Notes: generated by a model not told the origin, from the sequence alone. A stretch of DNA of 19,915 bases from Dehalococcoidia bacterium UBA2160 (GCA_002328865.1 DCWO01000055.1:9009-28923); one strand, 5' to 3'. Shown: positions 7,597 through 14,859, counted from the first letter of the stretch. Numbers and translations: made by a program.

Positions 7597-7619
7597 GATA
7601 ATCGTATGCGGCAATTATC
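7597..7619. promoter_or_regulatory. Inverted repeat GATAAT-N11-ATTATC upstream of the dehydrogenase gene
   Basis: GATAAT (7597-7602) and ATTATC (7614-7619) flank an 11-nt centre containing ATGCGGCAAT (7606-7615). It lies directly upstream of the Shine-Dalgarno of the gene at 6665-7582. The position suits an operator or a leader hairpin. A near copy of its centre occurs in the palindrome at 17565-17588. Confidence 0.45.
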
Positions 7620-7739
7620 GCATGAAGGCCCGAATCGTGGCGCGATCCGAATCGAGGCAGTGTCGGACGACGCCGGCGGGGTGACCGGTCGATCGGAACT
7701 AGAGTTGTAGGCTAGATTGGCGCGATGTGCGAGCGCCGA

Positions 7740-8450
7740 CTAGGCGTCGACCTCGATGCGCAGCCGCTTGTTGATGCGGCCCTTGCTCTCGTGTCCGACG
7801 ACCCGGATCCGTCCCACCTCAAGCGTGCTGGCCACGTGGGTCCCGCCGTCGGCCTGGAGGTCGAGGCCGGTGATATCGACTGTGCGGACCTCTTCGATCT
7901 GAGGCGGCAGCAGGTTGATCTTGGTGCGGATGAGGTCGGGGATCGCGAAGGCTTCCTCCCTCGGCAGGACCTTGATCGCGATGGCCCTGTCCGCCTGAAC
8001 CTCGATGTTTACCGCAGCCTCGATCTCATCGGCGAACTCGGCCGTCATGTTCTCGAGCTCGAAGTCCATGCGGGCTTTGAGCGGCTGCATGTTGCCGCCC
8101 GTGACCTGGGCGCCGTAGTCACGCCACACGACGCCGCACAGGATGTGCAATGCGGTGTGGGTGCGCATGAGCTGGTATCGGCGCTCCCAGTCGACCGCCC
8201 CGTGTACGGTCGACGCCACATCAGGCGATTCGCCGTCGAGCTCGTGGACGTACTGGCCGTCGACGCGTGATATCTTGCGGACATTCAGCTCGGCATCGCC
8301 CGCGTGCAGGACGCCTGTGTCCGAGGGCTGGCCTCCGCCGCCGGGATAGAACGCGGTGCGGTCAAGCACCACGCCCTTGCCCGCAACCGCGACGACACGG
8401 GCGTCGAACTCACGGAGGTAGCTGTCGGCGTAGCAGAGGATGTCGGTCAT
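7740..8450 (-). CDS. alaX: AlaX-type alanyl-tRNA editing protein
   Basis: A free-standing relative of the AlaRS editing domain that deacylates mischarged tRNA, typically Ser-tRNA(Ala). The 236 residues suit the medium-size AlaX class: an N-terminal barrel with TAFYPGGGGQPSDTG (32-46), then the editing core with the metal motif HTALH (His98, His102) and GGTHVAST (His205). The AlaRS-family CGGTH motif reads DGGTH here, so the usual zinc-binding cysteine is aspartate (position 201). The ATG at 8450 is chosen because family similarity starts at MTDILCYADSY. A TTG at 8492 is less likely. A possible -10 box TACAAT is the complement of 8495-8500, without a good -35. Confidence 0.88.
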   Translation of the reverse strand: MTDILCYADSYLREFDARVVAVAGKGVVLDRTAFYPGGGGQPSDTGVLHAGDAELNVRKISRVDGQYVHELDGESPDVASTVHGAVDWERRYQLMRTHTALHILCGVVWRDYGAQVTGGNMQPLKARMDFELENMTAEFADEIEAAVNIEVQADRAIAIKVLPREEAFAIPDLIRTKINLLPPQIEEVRTVDITGLDLQADGGTHVASTLEVGRIRVVGHESKGRINKRLRIEVDA

Positions 8451-8523
8451 GGGAGTGCGCCTTTGAGAATGTTGGGTGGGTCTCTCCGGCAAGAATTGTA
8501 CGCGTGATTTTCGTCGGTGACCA

Positions 8524-8564
8524 GGGCGAACGGATGAAGGCTGGAGCTTCTTTTCCGTTCGCCC
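8524..8564. repeat. Long inverted repeat between alaX and the thiolase-like gene
   Basis: GGGCGAACGGA (8524-8534) and TCCGTTCGCCC (8554-8564) are perfect 11-bp inverted repeats. Inside the 19-nt loop a further GAAG/CTTC pair (8536-8539 with 8547-8550) can form. It lies about 80 nt downstream of the thiolase-like stop on the minus strand and upstream of alaX. There is no U-tract directly after the stem on either strand, so it is a factor-dependent terminator, an RNA-stabilising stem or a dispersed repeat, not a classic intrinsic terminator. Confidence 0.6.
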
Positions 8565-8645
8565 CTATCTCGTTTCAGTGAAATGTTTTTCAATCAACGC
8601 AGGGTCAATCGCAACGTTTCGATTCGATTCACGCGGGGGCGTAGC

Positions 8646-9800
8646 CTAGTCGTGCGGCGCCTCGTTGGTGAAGATGAGGCTTCCGGCTGCCATGAACATG
8701 CCGCCGACTCCCTGCACGAAGGAGGTCTTGACGCCGTCGACCTGGTGGGCCGCTTCACCTCTGATCTGGCGCACCGCCTCCTGGATGGCGAACATTCCGT
8801 ACATGCCGGTGTGCGTGTAGGACAGGCCGCCGCCGTTGGTGTTCATCGGCAGCTTACCGCCTGGGGAAGTATTGCCTTCCTCGATGAACGCGCCAGCCTC
8901 ACCTCGTCCGACGAAGCCGAGGTCTTCTAGCCCGTAGATGGGCAGGTGGGCGAAAGCGTCGTAGATCATCAGGTGGTCGATGTCGTCATGGGAAACCTGG
9001 GCTTCCGCGAAGGCCGCGCTGCTGGCGGTCCTGAACGCGGCCGAACTCGTCATGTCGTACATCTGGCTGACGACGGACGTTTCGACCGACTCGCCTGTGC
9101 CCATGATGTAGCAGGGGTTTGTCTTGAAATCACCGACGCGATCGGCGCTGGTGAGTATCAGGGCGCCTCCGCCGTCGGTGACGAGGCAGCACATGAGCAG
9201 GTTGAACGGGTAGCAGATCATCCGGCTCTCGAACACGTCGTTGGTCGTGATGAGGTCTCCGAACTTGGCTCGTGGGACCTTGTTGGACCACTTGCGCTGC
9301 GCCACTGCGACCGAGGCGAGCTGCTCCATGGTCGTGCCAGTCTCTTTGAGGTAGCGAAGCACGCCCATGCCGAATTGGGTGGTTGGGCCGAACGTGCCGT
9401 AGATCGACTCGAACTGGCCGGGGTACGAGTTGTCCCGCTGGCTTCCTCGGCCGCCTGGCACCCCAACGCGACTTCGTCCGCTCTCGCCGTGGGTGATGAG
9501 CACGGTCGTGGCCAAGCCCGCTGCGATCGCCGCCGTGGCGTGCCGAACGTGGATCAGGAACGAGGTTCCGCCCAGCGAGGTGTTGTCGACCCACTTCGGA
9601 ACGATGCCGAAGTAGCTGGCAAGAATGGACGGGTTCAGAGTGCTGGCAATCCCGTCGATCTGTGTCTTGTCGATTCCGGCGTCCCGCATGGCGTTAATGG
9701 CGGAGTCTATGTGTAGCTGCGTTTGGGATTGTTCCGGGATGGTGCCCAACTCAGTCGATTCGGCTGCGCCGACAATTCCGACTTTGTATCTCAGTGACAT
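8646..9800 (-). CDS. Thiolase-like protein of the SCP-X/DitF type, catalytic cysteines absent
   Basis: A 384-residue thiolase-fold protein of the lipid-transfer-protein (SCP-X, DitF, Ltp2) group, acting on CoA esters in the cytoplasm. Fold landmarks are the N-terminal GIVGAAES, the central FNLLMCCLVTDGGGALIL, IYDAFAHLPIYGLEDLGF, and NTNGGGLSYTHTGMYG with the histidine of the thiolase NxxGG...H region. The usual nucleophilic cysteine (VCxSG in thiolases) reads NTSLGGTS around 73-80. The C-terminal CxGxG reads SFVQGVGG. Classical Claisen chemistry is therefore doubtful. Retro-aldol cleavage, as in Ltp2-type aldolases, is an alternative. The ATG at 9800 has GGAGG six nt upstream. The DUF35 gene is 79 nt upstream in the same direction; such pairs are known to form complexes. 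Confidence 0.88.
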   Translation of the reverse strand: MSLRYKVGIVGAAESTELGTIPEQSQTQLHIDSAINAMRDAGIDKTQIDGIASTLNPSILASYFGIVPKWVDNTSLGGTSFLIHVRHATAAIAAGLATTVLITHGESGRSRVGVPGGRGSQRDNSYPGQFESIYGTFGPTTQFGMGVLRYLKETGTTMEQLASVAVAQRKWSNKVPRAKFGDLITTNDVFESRMICYPFNLLMCCLVTDGGGALILTSADRVGDFKTNPCYIMGTGESVETSVVSQMYDMTSSAAFRTASSAAFAEAQVSHDDIDHLMIYDAFAHLPIYGLEDLGFVGRGEAGAFIEEGNTSPGGKLPMNTNGGGLSYTHTGMYGMFAIQEAVRQIRGEAAHQVDGVKTSFVQGVGGMFMAAGSLIFTNEAPHD

Positions 9801-9879
9801 TGAAATCCTCCGATTGACTGCCTGATTTGAGTGTGTGAATCGAATCCCGTGCGAGCGCGGTGCAGACGCCCGGCCCGTG

Positions 9880-10296
9880 CTATGCAGGCTTCCATTTCGG
9901 GATCGTCACGTCGGGCAGCACGTCGTCGAACACAACCTCCAACGGCATGTCGAGCACCAGGTTCTCCGGCGTGTTTTCGATGCCGACGATGTTGGACATC
10001 ATCCGAGGGCCTTCCTCGAGTTGGACGATTGCGATTGCGTACGGCGCTTCGGCTTCCCAGCCGGGAGGCGGGCGCTGGTTGATCATGTATGTGTGCAAAA
10101 TCCCCTTGCCGGAGGCTTGCATGGGTTCGACGCTGTCGGAGGTGCACTCAGGGCAGTGCAGCCTGGGATAAAAGAAGACATGATTGCAGTCGTTGCACTT
10201 TTGTATCCAGAGCTCATGCTCACGCACCTTGTCCCAGTAGAACTGGGTCTCCGGCACTGGCTCCGGTATCGGTTTTCGATACTCCTGTTCGGTCAT
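9880..10296 (-). CDS. DUF35 OB-fold protein with rubredoxin-like zinc ribbon
   Basis: A 138-residue acyl-CoA-associated OB-fold protein. It begins with a helical segment (PIPEPVPETQFYWDKVREHE), then a zinc ribbon CNDC (34-37) and CPEC (48-51), then the OB-fold strand ILHTYMINQRPPPGWEAE. This is the standard order. Family members bind thiolase-fold enzymes and help hold the CoA substrate, as in the archaeal thiolase/HMG-CoA synthase complex and the Ltp2-ChsH2 aldolase. The start is the ATG at 10296, ten nt after AGGAGG. The ATG three codons upstream is too close to that site. It is the first gene of a DUF35/thiolase-like operon. Confidence 0.9.
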   Translation of the reverse strand: MTEQEYRKPIPEPVPETQFYWDKVREHELWIQKCNDCNHVFFYPRLHCPECTSDSVEPMQASGKGILHTYMINQRPPPGWEAEAPYAIAIVQLEEGPRMMSNIVGIENTPENLVLDMPLEVVFDDVLPDVTIPKWKPA

Positions 10297-10339
10297 TTGC
10301 CGCATACCTCCTAAAAAGTTCCGTTTCGAAAGCGCCACT

Positions 10340-10345
10340 ATTGTA
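10340..10345 (-). promoter_or_regulatory. Probable -10 box of the DUF35/thiolase-like operon
   Basis: The minus strand carries TACAAT (complement of 10340-10345), 44 nt before the DUF35 start codon. The -35 region at a 17-bp spacing (TGTTCA) matches consensus only half. It lies in the divergent spacer shared with the lhgO-like gene. Confidence 0.45.
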
Positions 10346-10402
10346 CAGCGACTGCACTGCAATGAACACCGGCGTACATTAAACGGCTTAAGACGCTACG
10401 TA

Positions 10403-10411
10403 TGCTAAAAT
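10403..10411 (+). promoter_or_regulatory. Possible extended -10 promoter of the lhgO-like gene
   Basis: TGCTAAAAT (10403-10411) reads as an extended -10 element: TG, one base, then TAAAAT. No good -35 box is present, as is common for extended -10 promoters. It would give a leader of about 84 nt before the TTG start at 10502. Confidence 0.4.
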
Positions 10412-10501
10412 AGGACGTACAGGGTTATGGCTTGACTCCGGTTGACAAACCGATGCGACGGCATTGGAAGCTCGTTCCGCCCTTCAACAACGAGGACATC
10501 A

Positions 10502-11716
10502 TTGGGATCACGCAAGTACGACATCGGCGTCATCGGCAGCGGCATCATTGGCCTGGCCACCGCGATGAGATTGTCGCGGGAGCATCCTCGCTCCAAGGTC
10601 GTCGTTGTCGAGAAGGAATCGCGGATCGCCCAGCACCAAACCGGTCACAACAGCGGCGTCATCCACGCTGGAATCTATTACGCCCCAGGCTCCCAGAAAG
10701 CCAACTTTTGTTCGACCGGCGGCGCAATGCTGCGCCGTTTCTGCGACCGACATGAGGTTCCGTACGAGATGTGCGGCAAGCTGATCGTGGCCGTCGACGA
10801 GACCGAAGTGTCGATGTTGGAAGAGCTTTACAGGCGCGGCTCCGCCAACGGGGCGGAAGGTCTGGAGATCGTCGGACAGGAGCGGTTGAGGGAGATCGAA
10901 CCTCACGCCGCCGGCGTTCAGGCGATCTGGTCTCCCAACACGGGCATCGTAAACTACGATGACGTGTCGTCCGCGTTTTGCGACGAGATGCGGGAGAAAG
11001 GCGGCGAGCTCATCCCCAACGCCGAGGTGACCGGCATAGCGCGGCGCAACGGCACGCTGAACCTCGAGACGGCTGCCGGAGACGTCGAGGTCGGCGCCGT
11101 GATTAACTGCGCCGGGCTCCACGCCGACTCGGTGGCCATGATGATGGGGCAGGATGTCGGCGTGCGGATCATCCCATTCCGCGGCGAATACCTGTCGTTG
11201 AAGCCGGAGAAAGCCCACCTGGTCAACGGCTTGATCTACCCCGTCCCCGATCCTCGGCTCCCGTTTCTCGGGGTACACTTCACCAAACGCATCTCCGGCA
11301 GCGTGGAGGCGGGGCCGAACGCTGTGCTCGCCCTGAAGCGCGAAGGCTACTCGAAGACCAGCTTCGACCTGGGCGACACGATGGACGCGCTCAAATTCCC
11401 CGGATTCTGGCGGATGTCGCGCAAGTACTGGAAGGTCGGGATCAACGAGCAATACCGATCGGTGATCAGGTCGGCGTTCGTGCGGTCGCTTCAGACATTG
11501 GTGCCGGAATTGCAGGACCATGACCTCCACATGCCCGGCGCCGGTGTGCGCGCCCAGGCTGTCGACACCGCGGGCAACCTGGTGCAGGACTTCAGCATCG
11601 CCCAGACCGAGAACGCCATCCACGTCGTGAACGCCCCCTCCCCTGGCGCCACGTCATCTCTGGCAATCAGCCGTTACATCGTAGACCTGGCGAAGAGGTC
11701 TTTCGATCTGAACTAG
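10502..11716 (+). CDS. lhgO: FAD-dependent L-2-hydroxyglutarate oxidase family protein
   Basis: A DAO-fold flavoenzyme of the LhgO type, oxidising L-2-hydroxyglutarate or a similar 2-hydroxy acid and passing electrons to oxygen or the quinone pool. Its 404 residues are close to the about 420 of E. coli LhgO. The dinucleotide motif GSGIIG is at 12-17. The family segments TGHNSGVIHAGIYY, NTGIVNYDDVS, NCAGLHAD and PFRGEYLSL are present, as is a C-terminal GAGVRAQAVD. I place the start at TTG 10502, just before the Rossmann strand and six nt after GAGG (10492-10495). A TTG at 10442 would add 20 unrelated residues. It probably shares a transcript with the TIM-barrel gene 81 nt downstream. Confidence 0.87.
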   Translation: MGSRKYDIGVIGSGIIGLATAMRLSREHPRSKVVVVEKESRIAQHQTGHNSGVIHAGIYYAPGSQKANFCSTGGAMLRRFCDRHEVPYEMCGKLIVAVDETEVSMLEELYRRGSANGAEGLEIVGQERLREIEPHAAGVQAIWSPNTGIVNYDDVSSAFCDEMREKGGELIPNAEVTGIARRNGTLNLETAAGDVEVGAVINCAGLHADSVAMMMGQDVGVRIIPFRGEYLSLKPEKAHLVNGLIYPVPDPRLPFLGVHFTKRISGSVEAGPNAVLALKREGYSKTSFDLGDTMDALKFPGFWRMSRKYWKVGINEQYRSVIRSAFVRSLQTLVPELQDHDLHMPGAGVRAQAVDTAGNLVQDFSIAQTENAIHVVNAPSPGATSSLAISRYIVDLAKRSFDLN

Positions 11717-11797
11717 AGGCTGATATCATCGCATCGTAAGCCCGATCTTCACTCTATGCGGGATCAGGCACGATACACGAGCCAGGGAGGGAATCCT

Positions 11798-12715
11798 TTG
11801 AGAATTTGCTATGCATTTCGTCGCGGCACGTACTACCCGTTTGCTGCAGGGGAAGCCTGGAACATCCCAACAGGACCCGAAAGGGCGCGGTTTTTCGCTC
11901 ACGTCGCTGATATCGGTTTCGACGGCATGGAACTCGGCCTCGAGAGCTTCGGCGGATTGGCAACGACTCAGGCTCAGGCGACGGAGCTGCAAAAAGAGCT
12001 TCGTGACGCCGGCGTGCCATGCGTAGCGATCAGAGCAGGCGGCGGTCTGAGCCAGCCAAACGTCGCCGCTCAAAATCGCGAACGCCTGGAGAAGACCGTC
12101 GAGATCGCCGGCTGGATCGGGGCGGAGATCGTGAACACGGCGCTCGGAACCCCGCCGCGGACCGTGGCGCTCGATTCCGGGGCCAACGGCGCTCCCACTT
12201 CGCACGGATCGAGCCAGACGGCGACCGAGAACGACTTCATCCGAACGGCCGCCGTCCTCCACGACATCGGCGAGAAGGCTGGCGCGGTCGGGGTGGACGT
12301 CACGATCGAGGTGCATCAACACTCCATCGCGGACAACTCGTGGTCGACGCTCCACCTGCTGGACCTGGCCGATAGTCCGCACGTCTTCGCGAATCCAGAC
12401 CTGGGCAACGTCTACTGGACGTATGACATCCCCGAGGAGACGACCGAGGAGTCGATCGTGGCCCTGGCCCCGCGCTCCAAGTACTGGCACTGCAAGAGCC
12501 TGTACCGCGTGCACGTCCCCGAGATCGATCACACCTACTACGTTCGCGTCCCTCTGCCCGACGGCGACATCGACTACCGATTCGCCATCTCAGCGATGCA
12601 TGATGCCGGCTACGACGGCTACCTGGCAATCGAAGGCGCCAACACCGGCGACCAGCTCCACAAGGATCGCAAGAGCGTCGAGTACGTCAAGGGCTTGCTG
12701 GCGGAGTTGGGGTAG
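11798..12715 (+). CDS. Sugar phosphate isomerase/epimerase family TIM-barrel protein
   Basis: A xylose-isomerase-like TIM-barrel protein (AP endonuclease 2 superfamily), about 305 residues, probably a cytoplasmic metal-dependent isomerase or epimerase of a sugar, sugar acid or inositol derivative. Likely metal ligands follow the family pattern: Glu171 in TIEVHQH, Asp201 in NPDLGN, His231 in WHCKSL and Glu279 in LAIEGAN. The barrel opens with MRICYAFRRGTYY. The start is TTG at 11798, fixed by AGGGAGGG (11784-11791) seven nt upstream and by homology. An upstream in-frame ATG at 11756 would add 14 unrelated residues. The position after an LhgO-like oxidase suggests a shared hydroxy-acid or sugar-acid pathway, but the substrate is unknown. 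Confidence 0.85.
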   Translation: MRICYAFRRGTYYPFAAGEAWNIPTGPERARFFAHVADIGFDGMELGLESFGGLATTQAQATELQKELRDAGVPCVAIRAGGGLSQPNVAAQNRERLEKTVEIAGWIGAEIVNTALGTPPRTVALDSGANGAPTSHGSSQTATENDFIRTAAVLHDIGEKAGAVGVDVTIEVHQHSIADNSWSTLHLLDLADSPHVFANPDLGNVYWTYDIPEETTEESIVALAPRSKYWHCKSLYRVHVPEIDHTYYVRVPLPDGDIDYRFAISAMHDAGYDGYLAIEGANTGDQLHKDRKSVEYVKGLLAELG

Positions 12716-12754
12716 GGGCGGTTCGCAGAAACACCAGGGGCTTCTCGCGTGCGA

Positions 12755-12760
12755 TATAAT
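12755..12760 (+). promoter_or_regulatory. Consensus -10 box TATAAT upstream of the ATPase/DUF4276 module
   Basis: A perfect TATAAT lies 40 nt after the previous stop and 79 nt before the ATPase ATG. No recognisable -35 box is found at 16-18 bp upstream, so the promoter may be weak or need an activator. It suggests the module has its own transcript. Confidence 0.55.
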
Positions 12761-12780
12761 TGGCGGGTGACCACCCTAAA

Positions 12781-12810
12781 CGAGTGTCACTCGGGATTCG
12801 CGGCCGAGTG
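12781..12810 (+). promoter_or_regulatory. Overlapping palindromes in the leader of the ATPase gene
   Basis: CGAGTG-T-CACTCG (12781-12793) is a perfect 13-bp palindrome. Its right half CACTCGG (12788-12794) also pairs exactly with CCGAGTG (12804-12810) around a 9-nt loop. The two pairings exclude each other in RNA, or the three half-sites could be repressor contacts in DNA. The element sits just downstream of the -10 box and 30 nt before the ATG. Confidence 0.5.
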
Positions 12811-12839
12811 GACCGCTGGCGGGCAACGGGAAGAATCAC

Positions 12840-13946
12840 ATGCCTGAACTGACCTCCATCACCGTCAAAGGCTTCAAGAGCATCGCCTCTATCGAAGACT
12901 TGCGTCTCGGAGCCATGAACCTGCTCATCGGTCCCAACGGTTCCGGGAAGTCCAATTTCATCGAGGTGTTCACGTTCTTGCGCGCCATCCGGAAACGGCG
13001 GTTGCAGGAATATGTCGCAAAAGCCGGCGGCGCCAACAAGGTTTTGCACTTTGGGGCCAGGGTAACGGAGACTTTGGAGCTCAGTGTCTCATTCCGTCCC
13101 GACGGTAATAGCTATAAAATAGAGATTCAGGTGACAGATGTTGACGAACTCGTGCCGCGCCGCGAAGTGGCGTATTTCTCGGGGACCGAATCGGACGTTC
13201 CACCGTTTCCCGACGAATTGAGGAGAATTGGCAAGGAAGCGGGGATCAGTCAGCCAACACCGAATGACGCCAAGAATTACTTCCAATTCCACCTCGACAA
13301 CTGGCGAGTGTTTCATTTCCACGACACGAGTTCGTCCTCGCCGGTGAAGAGGACCGCGAACCTAAACGACAACCGGCGCCTGCGCCCTGATGGATCGAAC
13401 CTCCCGGCTTTTCTCTACATGCTGAGAAAGAATCACGAGGATTCTTACAACCTGATTGTTAGGACCGTTCGGCAAGTGGCTCCATTTTTCGAGGATTTCG
13501 TACTTGACCCGCAAGAATTGAGTTCGGATACAATCCGCATGGAGTGGAGCCACGTGGGCACCGACGTCTACTTTGACGTGTCGTCAATGTCGGACGGAAC
13601 GCTCCGGTTCATCGCGCTGGCCACCCTGTTTTTGCAGCCAGAGCGTTTTCGGCCATCGGTGATCCTGGTAGACGAGCCTGAACTAGGCTTGCATCCGTCT
13701 GCCATCACTCTGTTGGCGTCACTGATGAGGTCAGCGTCGGTCGAAACTCAAGTGATCGTCTCGACACAATCGTCGTTGCTACTCGACCACTTCGATCCAG
13801 AAGACGTGTTGGTGGCAGACCGCATCGGCGGTGGCACGTTGCTCACGCGGCTAGATCCCTCGAAGCTGAAATCCTGGCTAGAGGACTACAGCTTGGGCGA
13901 ACTTTGGGAGAAGAATGGATTGGGCGGACGCCCCAGGAGTGAGTGA
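12840..13946 (+). CDS. AAA/ABC-type ATPase of the RecF/OLD-like class (COG4637 type)
   Basis: A 368-residue ABC-class ATPase with one head split by a middle insertion. Walker A GPNGSGKS is at 31-38, after the opening strand ITVKGFKSI typical of RecF/SMC-like proteins. The signature-like loop SDGTLRF is at 251-257 and Walker B VILVDEPELGLHP at 274-286. The switch region reads VSTQS, with glutamine where many relatives have histidine. It is probably soluble and dimerises around ATP. Proteins of this kind occur beside DUF4276, and by analogy with OLD, PARIS and other defence pairs the ATPase may sense phage activity and control a nuclease partner; that role is inferred. Its stop is 5 nt before the DUF4276 GTG, so the two are coupled. 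The ATG at 12840 has a weak GGGAAG site. Confidence 0.88.
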   Translation: MPELTSITVKGFKSIASIEDLRLGAMNLLIGPNGSGKSNFIEVFTFLRAIRKRRLQEYVAKAGGANKVLHFGARVTETLELSVSFRPDGNSYKIEIQVTDVDELVPRREVAYFSGTESDVPPFPDELRRIGKEAGISQPTPNDAKNYFQFHLDNWRVFHFHDTSSSSPVKRTANLNDNRRLRPDGSNLPAFLYMLRKNHEDSYNLIVRTVRQVAPFFEDFVLDPQELSSDTIRMEWSHVGTDVYFDVSSMSDGTLRFIALATLFLQPERFRPSVILVDEPELGLHPSAITLLASLMRSASVETQVIVSTQSSLLLDHFDPEDVLVADRIGGGTLLTRLDPSKLKSWLEDYSLGELWEKNGLGGRPRSE

Positions 13947-13951
13947 CTTCT

Positions 13952-14632
13952 GTGGCGCGGCTGTTGGTTCATGTAGAGGGTGACACCGAGGAACTTTTCA
14001 CAAGGGAAGTTCTCCGGCCGTACCTGTGGGACCGCGGGTATTCAGGCGTAGATTCCTGGAAACTTGGCCGACGCCGCGCACGGAATCGGCGAGGTGGCAT
14101 CACGCCGTAGGCCTCCGCCCGCAAAGACATTCTCAACCACTTGAAACAAGACCAGGGATTGGTCGTCACCACGATGGTCGACTGCTACGGGATGCCTCAA
14201 ACTTGGCCGGGCAGATCAAATGCTCCCCAACAGACCTTCCAAGACCGCGCGGCCACCGTCGAGCGCATGATCGCGGCAGACGTGAGTGATGACCTCGGCA
14301 GCAGTTTTGATCCAGCACGATTCGTGCCGTATGTCGTGATGCATGAGTTCGAAGGATTGCTGTTCAGCGATCCGCTACGATTCGCGGCAGGCATCGCGAA
14401 ACCTGAGTTGGCGCCCCAATTCGAAGCTATCCGCACCCAATTCGCGACCCCCGAGGAGATCAACGATTCGCCCGTCACCGCTCCGTCCAAGCGAGTTCAG
14501 AACTTGTTCGCCGGCTATGAAAAGCCGTTGATGGGCACATTGGCCGCGATCGATGTCGGGCTTGACGCCATTCGTCGGGAATGTGCTGGGTTTCGGAGCT
14601 GGGGAGAGCGGCTTGAACGGTTGTCGATCTAG
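13952..14632 (+). pseudogene. DUF4276 family protein, interrupted by an in-frame TAG
   Basis: From GTG 13952 the frame reads 52 residues, meets TAG at 14108-14110, and continues in the same frame for 173 residues to the true stop at 14630. Both parts are clearly one family. The start has LLVHVEGDTEELFTREVL, whose VEGxTE resembles a Toprim metal site. After the stop come SARKDILNHLKQD, TTMVDCYGMP and the DUF4276 hallmark MHEFEGLLFSDP. The TAG falls between GGITP and ASARKDI, where I recall homologues having an aromatic residue, probably Trp; TGG to TAG is one change. Ribosome initiation at TTG 14141 would lose the acidic N-terminal site. The gene is likely inactive unless the codon is suppressed or a sequencing error. 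It is the partner of the ATPase gene 5 nt upstream. Confidence 0.85.
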
Positions 14633-14817
14633 TCTCTGAGGCGGGCATTTGTGCTGAGCACCTCCTCGGCTTACGAGCTCTAGCAGCGTATGCTGTCAAC
14701 GTAGCCCCCAGCCGCCCCGACGACACGCCCGTCTGCTAGTGAAGCGCGGAAACCCGTCCCGAGTCCACGCTGCGTGTGATCGCGCCAATCTGTCTGGCGT
14801 GAGGCGCGAAAAGTTCG

Positions 14818-14859
14818 ATTGGAAGCCGATGCCGCTTGATATCGGGCGCTTCCAATTTT
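14818..14859 (+). terminator. Terminator-like hairpin downstream of the ATPase/DUF4276 module
   Basis: ATTGGAAG (14818-14825) pairs with CTTCCAAT (14849-14856), and CCGAT pairs with ATCGG inside, leaving a 3-nt bulge and a 10-nt loop. The stem runs into TTTT (14856-14859). It is about 185 nt after the DUF4276 stop and would close that transcript before the MATE promoter. Confidence 0.6.

Noticed and set aside
10439..10464. Two tiny hairpins (CGGTT/AACCG and ATGC/GCAT) in the lhgO-like leader as a riboswitch
   Set aside because: Stems of four to five pairs are expected by chance and no riboswitch core motif was recognised.
12708..12735. GGGGTAGGGGCGGTTCGC around the TIM-barrel stop as half of a dispersed GC-rich palindrome
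   Set aside because: The second arm is missing and part of it is coding, so it cannot be supported as a repeat from this window.
14108..14110. Pyrrolysine or other programmed amber readthrough in the DUF4276 gene
   Set aside because: TAG ends several neighbouring genes normally and no recoding element was seen; a nonsense mutation or sequencing error is simpler.
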